The position numbers were made by a program, and so were the translations under genes. A model generated the notes under the pieces. The model had not been told where the DNA came from. It made no database searches and was given only the letters and a program-made list of their open reading frames with translations. From contig NC_061112.1 in NCBI RefSeq assembly GCF_002878395.1, positions 43,385,854 to 43,449,853 on the forward strand: 64,000 nucleotides of DNA, written 5' to 3'. Source of the stretch: Capsicum annuum. Lineage: Eukaryota > Streptophyta > Magnoliopsida > Solanales > Solanaceae. Within the stretch, counting starts at the first letter, position 1, and every line of letters starts with the position of its first letter. Below, piece by piece: positions 36,523 to 48,949 of the stretch.

Positions 36523-38120
36523 AAAACCAACCCCAAGACTTAGTGTCATGTGTACATGAGTTTCAAATTAAAAAAGACAAAAATATGATACATCACTTTG
36601 AAGATATACAAGAATAGGAAATGAAAATCATGAAAGAAATAGATTAGTCTTCGAAAGTGAGAGCTCACCATATATTCGAATAACAATGACCACCAACGAA
36701 ATCAAGGACTTTGTTGGATACTCGTACTAGGATCTGCATCAAGATAGATACAAAAAAATGTAGGGCAAGTATAGTCTACTAGAACTTGGTAGGAATCATA
36801 GGCCAATCAAATTTAAGTAGTCCCTATATCGAACAAAGGATATTAAAGAAACCCTGCACATAGAAATGTCTCAGCAGTTCAATAATAACAGCCAACAACA
36901 AACACTAAGGCATGACAATAATTTAATTGTGCAATGTAATGCGATATAATGTAATGACCAATTATCCTACCAACATACACCCCCTTCACAATGTCATGTT
37001 GTAACGTGTGATCCATGGGTGACTCACGAGTTTCGTGTACCTGCCTAGAACAATTTTCATTGGGTATGCAAGTGACACTATCTAGAAAAATTTTCCATCA
37101 GGCATGCAAGTAAATTAATTCAAAGTATTATATTCATAACATCAAGTCTGAAAATCCATGAAATAAATATGAGTCAGTATGCATGATCACAATAGTAAAG
37201 TGAACTGGAGTGCAACAAATATATATACACAATGCAATTCTTAACTCATAAGCACATCGTACCACCCTCATTATCAATTTCATTCATATAATTTACTTTT
37301 CATATTGTTCCCATCATGACAAATCAACCTCTCATGTGTGTAACAATGCATTAAACAACCCAAAATTCGGTAAATGAAATAATCTTTCTGGATCTCAAGC
37401 CGTACATTAGCAAAAATTTTATTCCATATATCACAATATTGAATCATCACAATTAATTCAACCTAATATTTTGCTCAATCCATAATATGTTTTAGACAAT
37501 AAGTTTTTAACCCAAGTCAAGTCTGAAGAAAAGCAATTCATAACCTACCTCAAAGCCGAACCGCAAGCCACCAACAATCACACCATAACCTTCCTTTTTT
37601 GAATGATGTTGCAACACTTATAATGTCATAAAAGTGTATTCTATATGTGATTTTGAGTCCATTGATATCCATATTTCAATATAAAACTCTAAGTCAAATC
37701 CAGATCATAAGTCAACAATTAGAATTTGATGGTGAAATTCAAAATTCTTTCAAAACTGTTTTACTCATAAGATAAGAAACTCAAATATGAAATTTTATTG
37801 AATTGGAGCACAAATCAGACTTCAAATCCTCACTTTACACTTTCTCGCACTTTGGATAAAAAGTCAAAATAAATCATTTCTTACTCGTGGTAAATCAATG
37901 AAATAATCGATAAATCACTTTATGAGAATACCAAAATGAATAGAAACTAACCCTACAAAAATCCCCTTAAAAGTCCTAAAAAATCACCTTATTTCATTCT
38001 TAAAATATCTCAAAATCAAAATTGAAATAACAAAATTTTCATTGGGGAAGACAGTGATTCCGTAGGAGCACCAAATTATCGCACCAATGGATTCACCACG
38101 GTAGAAATCTTTTAAGGAAT
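36523..38120 (-). other. Noncoding, LTR-like remnant, minus orientation (unresolved)
   Basis: No coding frame is convincing. In reverse complement the left part ends ...GACACTAAGTCTTGGGGTTGG, which resembles the 3' part of Solanaceae LTRs, and the right part is T-rich. I see no second copy and no clear TG...CA border, so the call is weak. Element B inserted at its left edge. Confidence 0.4.
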
Positions 38121-39200
38121 TGTCATGATCCAATTTAGGTCATGATGGAACCTACAATAACCCACCACTAGGTAACCAAACCCATAATTTGGGATAACTA
38201 CTGGCATACGATCAAAAGAACTAAAAGAAAAAAATAGAATAAATATGATAAGAGATTAATATATATAAAGCAACCCCGAGACCTGGTGAAGTTATCATAA
38301 GGGATTCTATTACAATCAGAGTACAAAGTGACATACTGAATAAATATACATGTACAAACCATCTCTGAAATATGAAATAGTGATACGAGGTAGAGCAGGA
38401 ATAATTTGAATGCCAGGAGCTCAACCCAAATCTCTGATACACATCTACTCCATAGGATACACATGTTAATATCAAAAACACATACTATGATCTGTAGGCT
38501 ATAGAAGTATAGTATGAGTACCAAACATATGGTACTCAGTAGGCATCGACCAACTGAGCTCCAAAGATAATGCAAGCATAAATAAAATGTAAAGCAGAAA
38601 TATAAACTACAACAACTATTCAGAAAACTAAACATAATTATACTAATGAGGCAATAAGGGTTAACTATCCCATTCTAATAGTATTTAGGAACTAAAGCAT
38701 AGCATCATATATCACTAGCCAATATATAAATGAAGAGTGAACGAAGGAATATAGTAGTAATACAAGGCCAAATAATACATATACGTTATGAATAAATAAC
38801 GAAAGATAACGATATATAATAATATTATTTATAAATGAATATACACATATCTATGTAGGACTAAACTTAGAGATAATAATGTGAGGCAACCAATCTACCC
38901 TCTCAAGGATCATAGTCAAGAAGAAAAGATTATACTACCACAATTAAGGTCTCTAACCATACGATGATAAAACATGAGATAATATAACAATAATATATCT
39001 TACTTAGACAAAGAAAAAGAAATTAAAAATATACCAATAATCTAGAGTGCCGATCCATACTCAACCTGCCATGAACTGACCGTAATAACAAGAATAAAGT
39101 AACTGGCTAGTTCAGACAAACAATACCTAATTGATCTCCCATAAGCCTGAAAGGTTCAATCAATATTCAAAAAACAACAATTACAACTAATATCTATACA
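38121..39200 (-). repeat. LTR remnant H, about 1.08 kb
   Basis: On the plus strand it begins TGTCATGATCCAATTTAGG and ends CTAATATCTATACA, followed by ACCCCCATTA. In reverse complement this is a purine tract TAATGGGGGT before an LTR start TGTATAGATATTAG, so this is probably the 3' LTR of a minus-strand element whose interior was lost or lies beyond element D. The 145-codon minus-strand frame at 38198-38635 is hydrophobic low-complexity sequence and no gene. CAACCCCGAGACCTGGTG near 38270 resembles the start of the previous stretch, so the two may be related. Confidence 0.6.
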
Positions 39201-39244
39201 ACCCCCATTACGACCAGTAGATAAGTGCTAAACAACTATACTGG
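39201..39244. other. Gap between LTR H and element D
   Basis: Forty-four bases, perhaps the interior edge of the H element. The last five, ACTGG, would be the left target copy of element D; the right copy is outside the window. Confidence 0.4.
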
Positions 39245-39854
39245 TGTAATACCTCGAGTTCTCATGTTCTAAACCTCTCAAAAGATAGCCCATGAAGTTA
39301 GATTTCTAATGCCACTCTCTTCCTAATCTGACATAGTGGGAAAAGTTAGGAAAATTTTCCTCCCGGAATCTGTCATCTACTAGTGACCACGACTCACTTG
39401 ACAACCCGTAATAAGTCCTTATGAGTCGTTACAAGGAGTCGTAGTCAAAACAGTAAGGGCCCCAAGTTTCAGCTCAGTAACCACGACTTCACTCCCGATT
39501 CATAATCATACATTATGAGTTGTTGGGAGGGACTTATAGTAAGACCAATGTTCAACCCAGAATCCAATCACTATAATAAAAAAGCCTCTAGGGAAGGGAA
39601 ATTCGGTCCCTAAAGGCCCAAATTTGGTTGAAAATGACCTTTTAGGATGGGAAAATATTGGTTGTGGCTCATCCTAATAGCCTTCTTTGCTAAAGGTCAA
39701 TTGTGACTAGGTACTCTAGTTGGTCGTTAAATGTCATTATCGACGGTAACATATCCGGTCTCAAAAACACTTTTAGAGACTATATATATCATCCCAAATA
39801 GATGATTTTTATTTTTAAAAAGTAGTTATTTTCTAGTCTCTAAACCTTTTGTGC

Positions 39855-39998
39855 GATGAGTAACCACCTTGTCCTAAATTACTCTATCTGGACGAGCAAT
39901 TAACTCATCCTTCATTAATCTTTAGAGACGACCAACTAACCTATCCTTGATTAACCTTTAGATATAAGCAACTAACTCGTCCTAGATTAACGTTTAGA
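39855..39998 (+). repeat. Four 36-bp subterminal units of CACTA-2
   Basis: Units start at 39855, 39891, 39927 and 39963 and read GACGAGCAACTAACTCGTCC followed by a TTGATTAACCTTTAGA-like half, with substitutions. GACGAGnnnnTAACTCGTC contains an inverted repeat. Arrays like this are the usual place for transposase binding in CACTA elements. Confidence 0.85.
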
Positions 39999-40390
39999 TC
40001 AAACAATATTATATTCATATATCTAAGTTACCTCCAATGGTACATCCTGAAACTTCATATCATAAAGGTATATATTTTATTGCTAAATATAAAATTGTTT
40101 CTAAAAATGTCTAAGTATAATAAATATAATTTCAATATTTGTTAAACAAAAAAAACTTAACCAATTAATATCCCGAGCTAGAATATTGTAAATAGTTTCA
40201 ATATTTTCTAAAAAAAAAGAAACTTAAAAAATTAACATCTCAAGCTAGGTCTGATGTCAACCTTTACATAATGCTCTTAGAGAAATAATAATATGCTTGT
40301 GCATTTTCTAAACTTACATCTTCTCTTGTAACTTTAACCTTCAAAAATTTGTAAGAACAAAATTTTGAAATGTCAATCCTTGTTAAACAG

Positions 40391-40578
40391 CCACGACAAA
40401 GGCTCTAGCACAATAACCTAACATGATAGAGTTGCATGACATGCTAATGCAGTCCTTGTTAGAGAAATTAAAGGTTATCAATATAGAGGTCAGAAATGAT
40501 ACAACAATTGACCGTTTGCAAGGCATGGACATAACAGCAGCAAGAAGTGTGAGAAAGAAGTATTGCACAATAGTTTGA
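40391..40578 (+). pseudogene. Unassigned coding-like exon in CACTA-2
   Basis: After a possible acceptor (TTGTTAAACAG) the frame reads ATTKALAQ, a stop, then PNMIELHDMLMQSLLEKLKV, INIEVRNDTTIDRLQGMDIT and AARSVRKKYCTIV before TGA. Codon use and the amphipathic Leu/Met/Lys pattern look like real protein, and the one internal stop (CAATAA) could be a recent change. I do not recognise the family. Given the two neighbouring host fragments it may be a third captured exon, or part of the transposon's own gene. The long minus-strand frames opposite it look like shadows. Confidence 0.4.
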
Positions 40579-41524
40579 CTTATGCCCCCAACATTTTTGA
40601 ACCCTGCACCTTATGTGATTGATGATTTCTGGAAGGATGCAGGACACAACTATCAGAATACACATTTTACTTATATAGGTGTTTGAATTAGTTTTCTGGA
40701 TATTAAGAGGTCTGGCAAGTGTAAAATAAAATTTTTCCACATAGCTATCCAGAGACAACAACAACAGGCCCAGTGTATTCCCATAACTTCAAGTATCCGG
40801 AGACTAACTAGCTATGTCTCTTAAAATTGCCATGTTACATCTTTCCATAACTTCAACTATTTCATTCCCTTGCATGTTCCTACTTTGATTTGAAAGTGAA
40901 TTCATAATCTTATTACATATTACATAATGGAATTTAATGTTTGAACCTACTATTTTCTTATTGAAACTCACTTCTACTCCTTGGTGTAATTCATTGGAAA
41001 GTGGATAATTGTCTTTACTGAGTAAGTTCATCTTACATGGCTAAACATCTGAGCAGATATATATAGTTTACTGAACTAATTCATTGACATAAATAGTTTC
41101 ATAGGAGTAAATTAAGTTATTTGGGCCATGGAGGATTGAGGAGGCACACTCCTAACTTTTCGTTAAATTATACAACACACTTAATTAAAACGGTCGGGCT
41201 AGTAGGACAGATTTTATTACACTTCAATAACCTGAGCGCCATCAGATTATCTTTAGATTCCTTGGATTCCCTGGAAATTCTTTGTTTTCTAAAGTGAGGA
41301 ATATATCTTAGTTTTAATATGGTCTGCTGCCCCCTGCTCATGCACCAACTTTGAGACTCAGATATCACTAAAAGTCTATTACTATTCTGATGACACCAAT
41401 TTGATGTTACATGGAAATTGATAACTATTCAAAAATAAAGGTGCATAAGTATGATAATCCAAAACAACGAACAGTTCAAGGAGAAACAACTGCAACTGGC
41501 AAAGTAACAGATTATAAAGTTTAC

Positions 41525-42600
41525 CTCTTCATATGTGTATCCTTGACCAGCATTGCCAGAACCTATCCTAGACCGTTTAGATGGAACTTCCTTAGACCTT
41601 TTTACTCCTACCCTAACCTAAGCACTAGCATCGGTTTTGCACCAGAGATGGAATCTTCTGCTTTGCCTAGGATACTACGCTAAGGCTTTTGCATTGATGC
41701 ATCAGCATTTCTTCAAGCAGCCACCATATAATGCGGTAACAGTGTTCCCCAGAACAAAAAATAAAAATGCAAAAGTTTACATAGCCGATGAAGAAAATAA
41801 CAGTCCCCTATAAGTCTAACAGCTGGTGCTCCTAGAAAAATACCTATGTTGATACTTATGGGCATAAATGTAGAAGGAACGGTGATAGGATTTAGGGCTA
41901 AACTTGAAACATTGTCAGCCGTACTACTTATTTTTTTATAGCTCCTTGTACCCAAGCTTGCATTTGAGTGCTCCTAGTGGAATTTTTAGTACTACCCTGA
42001 GCGCCTGAAATGCATAAGTCCCCAGTTTAGCTTAGAGAAGAGAAGAGAATTCTTGGATTCAGGAAGGAATATCCTTTAACAACACATAACAGAGAGAAGA
42101 AAATTACACTAACCCTGAGAAGTCACAAGAAAAGAAACATTTTGAGTAGGACTAGTCATCATACTCCTGCTCCCAACTGTACCTATAGTAACAGCATGAC
42201 TGGCCAATGTACGGCAAAAACTTGCATAGCACCATAAACGAATGATGAAATAGGAAGCCAGATAAAGTTATCACATCTACATGTCTTAATTAAATCATTC
42301 TAATACTTGAGAAACTCAAACACTAAATGTAGAATTAGAAATCTTTGGTTAAACATACAGGAAGGTGACTATCCCAAGACATACTATTCATTTATGGGAG
42401 AACAGTGGTTGGGAAGGTGCATCGGACAAATGAAAGACAATAGTTGGATACTTGGCACCAGTTCTGGTTCAACGGCTATTACCTTAGGATTAATTCCAAA
42501 CAGTGCCTCACTAGAAGCTTTCCATGGATCTGGAACCAATGATGATGGGCTTGTTAAAGTTGATTGAATCCCTTTCCAAGCATATTTAGCAACAATCTCA
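41525..42600 (-). pseudogene. MED16: Captured fragment of MED16 (Mediator subunit 16 / SFR6), introns retained
   Basis: MED16 is a tail-module subunit of the plant Mediator complex that links transcription factors to RNA polymerase II. On the minus strand three coding blocks follow in the order of the plant protein. Block 1 (about 42445-42600): SSLVPDPWKASSEALFGINP then AVEPELVPSIQ. Block 2 (about 42114-42245): YASFCRTLASHAVT, then SRSMMTSPTQ. Block 3 (41525-42004, with AG before 42004 and GT after 41525): STQMQAWVQGAIKK, ISSTADNVSSLALNPITVPS, TFMPISINIGIFLGAPAVRL, IGDCYFLHRLCKLL, RNADASMQKP, and SRIGSGNAGQGYTYEE in shifted frames. Stops and at least three frame changes occur. Introns between blocks show the capture was of genomic DNA. 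The segment corresponds to a middle-to-C-terminal stretch of a protein of roughly 1,200-1,300 residues. Assignment is from memory of conserved plant MED16 sequence. Confidence 0.85.
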
Positions 42601-44865
42601 CTTGTATGTCAAGAACCATTGCCCAGACTTATTGAGCATTTGTACCTTCTAGAAGCTTGCATTTTATCCTGTCTAGACTCTTCATTATATTGACGAGATC
42701 TATCAAATCTTAATAAAATAAAAGAACGGAAAAACTCAGCATACATCCCTGAGAATGAACTTTGATGAAATAATCAAATAGGTTTAAAATTCAAGAACTA
42801 CAAACATGATCCCATAATCTGACAAAAATACATACCTACAAAGAAAAAGTCTTCCACACAAAAAATAATCACATGACACATCTATCCTAAGGTCTTCACT
42901 AGTACTACATTAGGTTCATGCGGTCACTGTGTTATCTCCAAAAAATAGACATGAATAATTGTAGCTAGAAACTAGAAAAAAAAAAAGACTAGTCTTTGAT
43001 AGATTATTTTATTGCATAAAATTTTTTAATATTTGAATGCCTCTATGCCTTTCCTCAAGATCTGTATTAATTTTAATGCAATATGCAAATCCTTCTAGCT
43101 TCTTTTCAAATTCAACATCACATATTCAAATATTCTTTTTTCATTTTTCATTTATGTGATCAAAAGTGCAGAAAGAATTTAGTCTTTTCTCACAATCAGG
43201 CAGCATCAGTTTTTTGCTAAAGGAGTCATTCTATCCTCATTTCTATGTTTTTATAACTTATCATAATAACGTCTCTTACCAATTGAAACAATTATAATCT
43301 TGATCTTATAAAATTTTTTTAGATTTTTTATTAAAGTTTCACTATTCAATTACCATCCCATGGTGTATAGGTTCTCTTTTTGCAGAGAAAGGATTTAGGA
43401 AGACCTGCTCTTTAGCACCTAATCTTTATTGATTAATAAGACTTCCATCTATTTATTTAGTAACTTTGATAAATGAATTTCATGTTGCGTCCAAGCTTGG
43501 TCATGACAAGCTTCTACAGGAAGAAAAGGGATAATTAATATGATTGCGCTATTCATTTAATAACCACAACTCATGTCTTTCATATATCCAAACCTAAAAA
43601 GTATAATCTATTGTATTCAAGATAGGCCTATAGTTTATATGTTAAAATAAGCAAATAATAAAAAATAGAGATATCATGTTGTCAAGATAGAAAAAATTAA
43701 AGACGTGGTAAATACACTACTCTATTAATCATTATTTTCAGCAAAATGTAATTCACACCCTACGCCACCCCTCCACAACAAATATAAATTCTCCATCTTC
43801 ATCAAGTGTAGTCAGAATGATATCATGCAACAAAAAATATTATACAGAAAAAAGCTAAGAATTAAGAAGCATGAAGCAGAATGTGAAATGCCACTTCTAA
43901 TATCTTCACATAATTTCTCATTATCACCAGTCCCCATCTAAATTGATACACCAGGAAGATAATTTCCTCATATGCAATTAATAGGCTTGAAATTGGAGTT
44001 AAACAAAAGAAACATAACAACCCATACTACTGTCTACGCGGCATTGAAGAAAAGGAATGGAAATTTGCATCCAGTACAACAATGACATTGTTCAAAGCAA
44101 CTGTAATAAAAACACACATCATTAGTGGTTGCTGGATTCTTTATGCATGCATCTGACCTAACAACCAGGATAATTTAGTCAAAATTACTCTTAAAAAGGG
44201 AGCAAAGATCAACTTATTTTTATAATCAAATCCTCAATCAAGGAAAAAGCAAGGTCATGAGAAAGCTCAAACTAGAACTAAGGCCTACGGCAGAACAGGT
44301 GAGATATTATATCAGACTGAAGCACAAACTCTTTAAACACTAATGAGAATTTCTTTTCTTTCTTACAATAAACATGATTTTTTATGAGTAAAACATTGAA
44401 AAGTAGAAACAAAAAAATGATAAAGTGCATAGTCTTGTAGCCAATTAAATCCTAATTCCTTTACTTTCTCTAACAAAATTTTAGAAATCTCTCACCAATA
44501 AAGCATCCAATAAACACTATATGTGCATAAATATGTTGCAAAAAGGCAATGAAACTGAGCACTATGCCAAGACAATAGAATAGACTGAGAAAGTGATGTT
44601 TGATGATAAAAAAATTATTTAAGTAAAAATTGGACTAAAAGACGAGAAGTATGGACTGTAAGTTTTCTTCCTTTATTTGATTTCTTAGTTTTATACTGGT
44701 TTTTTATTTATAGGTCTGGGATGACCAATATTTAGAATCATTTAGTGTCTAGACAGAAATCTCATAAATGAAAATCTAATAATGATGTTGGCATTTCTAG
44801 AAGGGTGCTTCAATTTCATTTATCAAACACTTATTTCATATTTACTTATTTGTGTGCTGTTATAG
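42601..44865. other. Mostly noncoding interior of CACTA-2
   Basis: A coherent minus-strand frame at about 42600-42748 (FDRSRQYNEESRQDKMQASR, before a stop, preceded by CTCAG as possible acceptor) may extend the MED16 fragment upstream, though I do not recognise that part. From 42750 to 44865 the DNA is AT-rich and full of stops on both strands, compatible with introns or transposon filler. Confidence 0.45.
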
Positions 44866-45054
44866 GTGTCAATTAAGTGGTCAAAAAGTAGAGATGAGGT
44901 TTGGAAATTAAATATTCCTTATACGCACCTTGCAAATGAGAAATATTATGAGAAATGGATGGTTGTTAAGGGTGAAAAGATAATATTTCCTGGTGGAGGC
45001 AAGAATTTTCACTATAGAGAAGCTAAGTATATTATAGTCGATTGCAAAGTGTAA
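44866..45054 (+). pseudogene. Captured exon of a PMT/QUASIMODO-type putative methyltransferase
   Basis: Plant PMT proteins (Methyltransf_29, formerly DUF248) are Golgi proteins thought to methylate pectin. After an acceptor (GCTGTTATAG) the frame reads VSIKWSKSRDEVWKLNIPYT, HLANEKYYEKWMVVKGEKII and FPGGGKNFHYREAKYI, which follows the family sequence KWPKSRDEVWKANIPHTHLA / WMVVKGEKI-FPGGGTHFHYGADKYI almost residue by residue. The Gly-Ala-Asp of HYGADKYI is changed to Arg-Glu-Ala, and the frame then stops instead of continuing into the SAM-binding region. Only this roughly 60-residue piece of a protein of about 600 residues is present. It points opposite to the MED16 fragment. Long upstream intron-like sequence fits capture of genomic DNA. 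Confidence 0.85.
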
Positions 45055-46025
45055 GGAATTTTTCACTCTTTCTCAAATATTGCAGAAATGTTAAAAAAGG
45101 GAACCTATTAATCAGCCGTACTTGAAATGTTAAGCTATTCCGAAGTTACCAATTATTATAGTGATCATACATAGTAGAGTCATTCACTTTCACTAGGGTG
45201 ACAAATAAGTGTACTTGTTGAACGAATGTGCTGGAGGAATGCAGTGAAAAGGAATCAAACTTTCATTTGGAAAAATCCTCAAAAAAATGATCGTTACATA
45301 GAAAGACCTCTTGATACGCAGTCACTACACTATAGAATACTTTCGATGATTGAAGGTTGTAGAAGAACCAAACTGACATATAGCAAAAATCTCTAAACAA
45401 TGATTGTTACATGGAAAGACCTACTGGTATGCAACCACCATACTGTAGTTATTATTTTATTGATTGAAGGTTGTAAAAAATGTGAAAGTTAGTTTTGCTC
45501 AAAACCTTTTTTCCTTAATATAAAGTTTTGTCGGTTGACCATAAAATTGTTAGAAGTTGACTGGCTCCTTAGCCTGCATCCTTCACCCATCTCAGCTATT
45601 TTGGATATTTGAATGAAATGTTTGAAAAGGACATGGTAAATTGTTTTAGTAATACTGGTCTGGTCAAACTATACCATTTGATTCAACAAATAACCCAGCT
45701 TATACCCTACGTTGTGATTTTGAGAAAATGAAGTGAAAACTTAAATGAGTCCTTGCCTTTTTGGCTTATCAACATGAGACTTAGAGATAAAGGGTTGACC
45801 ATTATTAGAGTTTTTTGAGTCTAAAAAGCTTATATGAAATATCAAGGATGTGTAGGCTTAATGTATGGGTCATGAAAATTATACTCAAAGATGGATGAAA
45901 CACTCTCAAGAATAAAGGTGTATTAAATAATTCTATGTCCACACTACAAGCTAAACACTAATTTATTTGAATAGATCTGAGCGCCTACTAGTTTGGTATT
46001 ATCTTTACAGCAAACTACAGTTCAG
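45055..46025. other. Noncoding CACTA-2 interior with a tandem duplication
   Basis: AT-rich, no supported frame. It may include intron sequence from the captured methyltransferase gene. It contains the 113-bp duplication listed next and ends with TTCAG, the left target copy of the solo LTR. Confidence 0.5.
45252..45477 (+). repeat. 113-bp imperfect tandem duplication
   Basis: Units 45252-45364 and 45365-45477 share CAAACT, AAAAATC, AATGATnGTTACAT, GAAAGACCT, and GATTGAAGGTTGTA at the same spacing. Confidence 0.8.
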
Positions 46026-48328
46026 TGTAATACCCTGTATTATTCTTAGCTTAGTTCAACTCCTAGATTCATGCATAAGAGGCTTAAAGCTGAAAAAATT
46101 TTACGAAGTGTTGGGGGCTTATTCTTATTTTTGGCCTCTTAATTTTGAGGATTTTTAAATTAATCTTCCCGACCCTGAGACATAGGTTTTTGAGTTAATT
46201 CATGTTCAGGAGTGTAAGGATCATGCCTCAAAGAAGTTTCATATTTTTAGGACGAGGATTGGGTTGTCTTTAGATTTCAAAAATAGTAAGTCATCGTGAT
46301 AGTGCCGCGTCGTGGTGCTTATGGCGATGAGCCCCTTTTCACATCGTGGGGCTTCTCCAAACCGGGTTTCAGTTATGAATTTAAATTCCAAAGGGGTAAT
46401 TATGTCTTTTCCCCTCAATCTAAGTTGTTAAATTATGACTTATACCACCAGTTTGGGCATTATTTACTCCTCCTCCCCAATTCTCCTCTCAAAGAAACCC
46501 TAATCATCCCCCAAGTTCATCAAACTCAATTACCTTCTCTCTAAGAAATCAAGTTCCCAAATCAAAGAACCTTTATGGAAGTTTAAAGATTTGGGTTTCT
46601 CTTTCAAGATTTATGGTTTAAGGTATGTGTGATGTTCATCCATGGGCCCTTTTCACCCACGGAGTCCAAGAATTCCCTTTTTGATATCAAATTATGAATT
46701 TTTACATGTTTATGATGAATTGTATCCACGAAGTTGTTATTGATTTTGATTACAAGTCACGTTACAAGTGTTTTTCAATGGAATGAGCCCTTATATGATT
46801 TGGGCATTGAAATCCTCATGTTAAATCCCTAATTCATGGTTTTAGTATGGTAACTTTGTTTTAATTGCATGTTTTACCCATTCCCGTGCTTAATTTCATG
46901 CATTGCATGTGTTTGATGAAATGTCTAAATGTTGGGTTTTGAGCAATGATCCTTTATTATGGGTTTTAAAGCTTTACATGTCCTTATTGATACTTCTATT
47001 CCGTGCTAGTGGGTTATGAATATCCGATACCTATGTTATTTACATAAATTCAACTTTTCAAGTACTCAGATAGTTAATCCATGAATCTTATTAGTATACT
47101 CAAACATTTATATTTATGATAAGCACTATCAGTTATGTAACAATATTTATTTAAGCTTAGTTCAGTCCAGTAATCAGTGTCTGTTTACTTGGGAGTAGGA
47201 TTTAGCACCAAGCAAACCTAGGGATGGGGGCTCACTCACTAGCTAAGAATAGGCCCTTAGAAGTATTCCCTAAGATCCAAAACTATGTAGCCATCTTAGG
47301 ATTATGAGATGTCATCCGACAGTTTAGGACTGACATTCTCTGAGATATTACCCGCTAATTTAGGACTGACATTCTCTTAGGGGTCACCCACCAATTTAGG
47401 ACTGACTCCCCAGTCCTTCGGGACACCAGTTTAGTAGATCCACAGAACCAGTGTTAGTACTCGTGGCACGGTATTGACACCTTTCCAACTGGGGTACAGG
47501 TTAGACCTTGATTAGCACAGATTGGGGCATGCTGTTTAGATGATACCTCCCATAGTCTCAGTTCAGTATTCAGTACAAAATTCAATTCAAGTTTGCTTTA
47601 CCAAAGCATACAGACTTCCAGTTATTTAGTTATCAGAGTTCAGTATTTCAGCTTACAAATTATCTCAGAAATAATATGTGCTTGTTCATGCATTCTCAGA
47701 TTTTACAATTCTTATGTGTTTTGCTCAGCTATTTCATATATGCATACTCAGTTATTTCATGCTATTCAGTCAATCAGTACTTCATGCACTGTTAACTCTT
47801 GCATTATAGTCTAACCTTATCGCATATACTAGTACATTCAAAGTACTGACCGTATACTTTTCTTTGCGCTATGATATCTTATATTATAGGTTTAGAGGCC
47901 CAGTTCTCCAACCACAGTTAGACATCCTAGCATTACTCAGCAAGAGCAGTGGTGAGTCCTCATATATTTGGGGCATGATGGTTTATTTCAGTTATTCAGT
48001 AGTTCAATATTATTCAGTCAGTTAGAGTTATTTTGGGACTTGTCCCATCAACTCCACAGTCGGTCAGTTAGAGTCTTTTAAGACAGTCAGTTAGTTTATC
48101 AAACTTATTAGTTGGATTTTAGTATTTTTCGCAGATGTTTCAATATTGCAAACTCAGTTGTATTTTTAGTATTTAATACCTTATGAAATTATTAGTTGTT
48201 TCCACATATGTCTTTATTTAGCATTTTACTCAGAGCTTACAGCATGTACTAGCTCATGGGTTAGCTTATGGTCACTTATGACTGTAAGCACCATCGTCGC
48301 AACTAGGGGGTAGCCTCAGGTCGTGATA
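46026..48328 (+). repeat. Solo LTR (Ty3/gypsy, related to LTR A and F) inside CACTA-2
   Basis: Starts TGTAATACCCTG, ends CTCAGGTCGTGATA (final CA changed to TA), 2303 bases. Flanks are TTCAG (46021-46025) and TTTAG (48329-48333), a target duplication with one change. No interior or second LTR is present, so it arose by recombination between two LTRs. Its 3' half shares long matches with LTRs A and F in reverse orientation (for example CTCATGGGTTAGCTTATGGTCACTT). Confidence 0.85.
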
Positions 48329-48949
48329 TTTAGTGACAACATAAAAGTAACTTTGTCTTCTAACTAATTCAGCTGAACATAGGGAAATAAATAGAGCATC
48401 TTAATTCTAACAATTCCTTTTTAAAATGGGGTAGGAGAAGGTTAGTTCAACTTCCACTAAATAATATCAGTAACCATTGAAATTTTGAGGTTACATTTAG
48501 ATAAGATCTCTCATATTCCTAGAAAACGCAACTTCAACATGGCTTGCAATTATTCTATCTTATAACTTAAAGAGAAATCAAGCTTTAGACTAGGATGAAG
48601 TCTTTGAAACTATAAACTCATAGAAAATGAAGCTTCACATCCTAGTCAAACACTCACCACATCTAGGGCATGTATAGAGAGTGGATGGTGAATGAAATCT
48701 ATCAAATGTCTCTTCTCTTTCCAAAATTTAGAGGTCAAATTCTTCATCACATATATTTTAGGATTTAGGGTATGATATATGTGCTGAGATACGGGTAATA
48801 GACGTATAGTACAACACATATAAGTATATATTTTTATTATACGATGTTATTCAATTGAAGATTTTAAGATTTAATTCTTCATAAGCATCAAATATTTTAT
48901 TCATGTCAAGGTATAAAAATGTAATAGAGAAAGCACATAACTGGCCTAC
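48329..48949. other. Noncoding CACTA-2 interior
   Basis: AT-rich with no supported frame on either strand. Confidence 0.5.

Noticed and set aside
38198..38635. Minus-strand open frame of 145 codons, hydrophobic
   Set aside because: It lies within a TG...CA bordered LTR remnant, is Cys/Phe/Leu-rich without domain pattern, and overlaps a second frame of the same length class.
41411..42567. Two plus-strand frames (41411-41683 and 42307-42567)
   Set aside because: They lie opposite the MED16 blocks, whose minus-strand reading follows a known protein.
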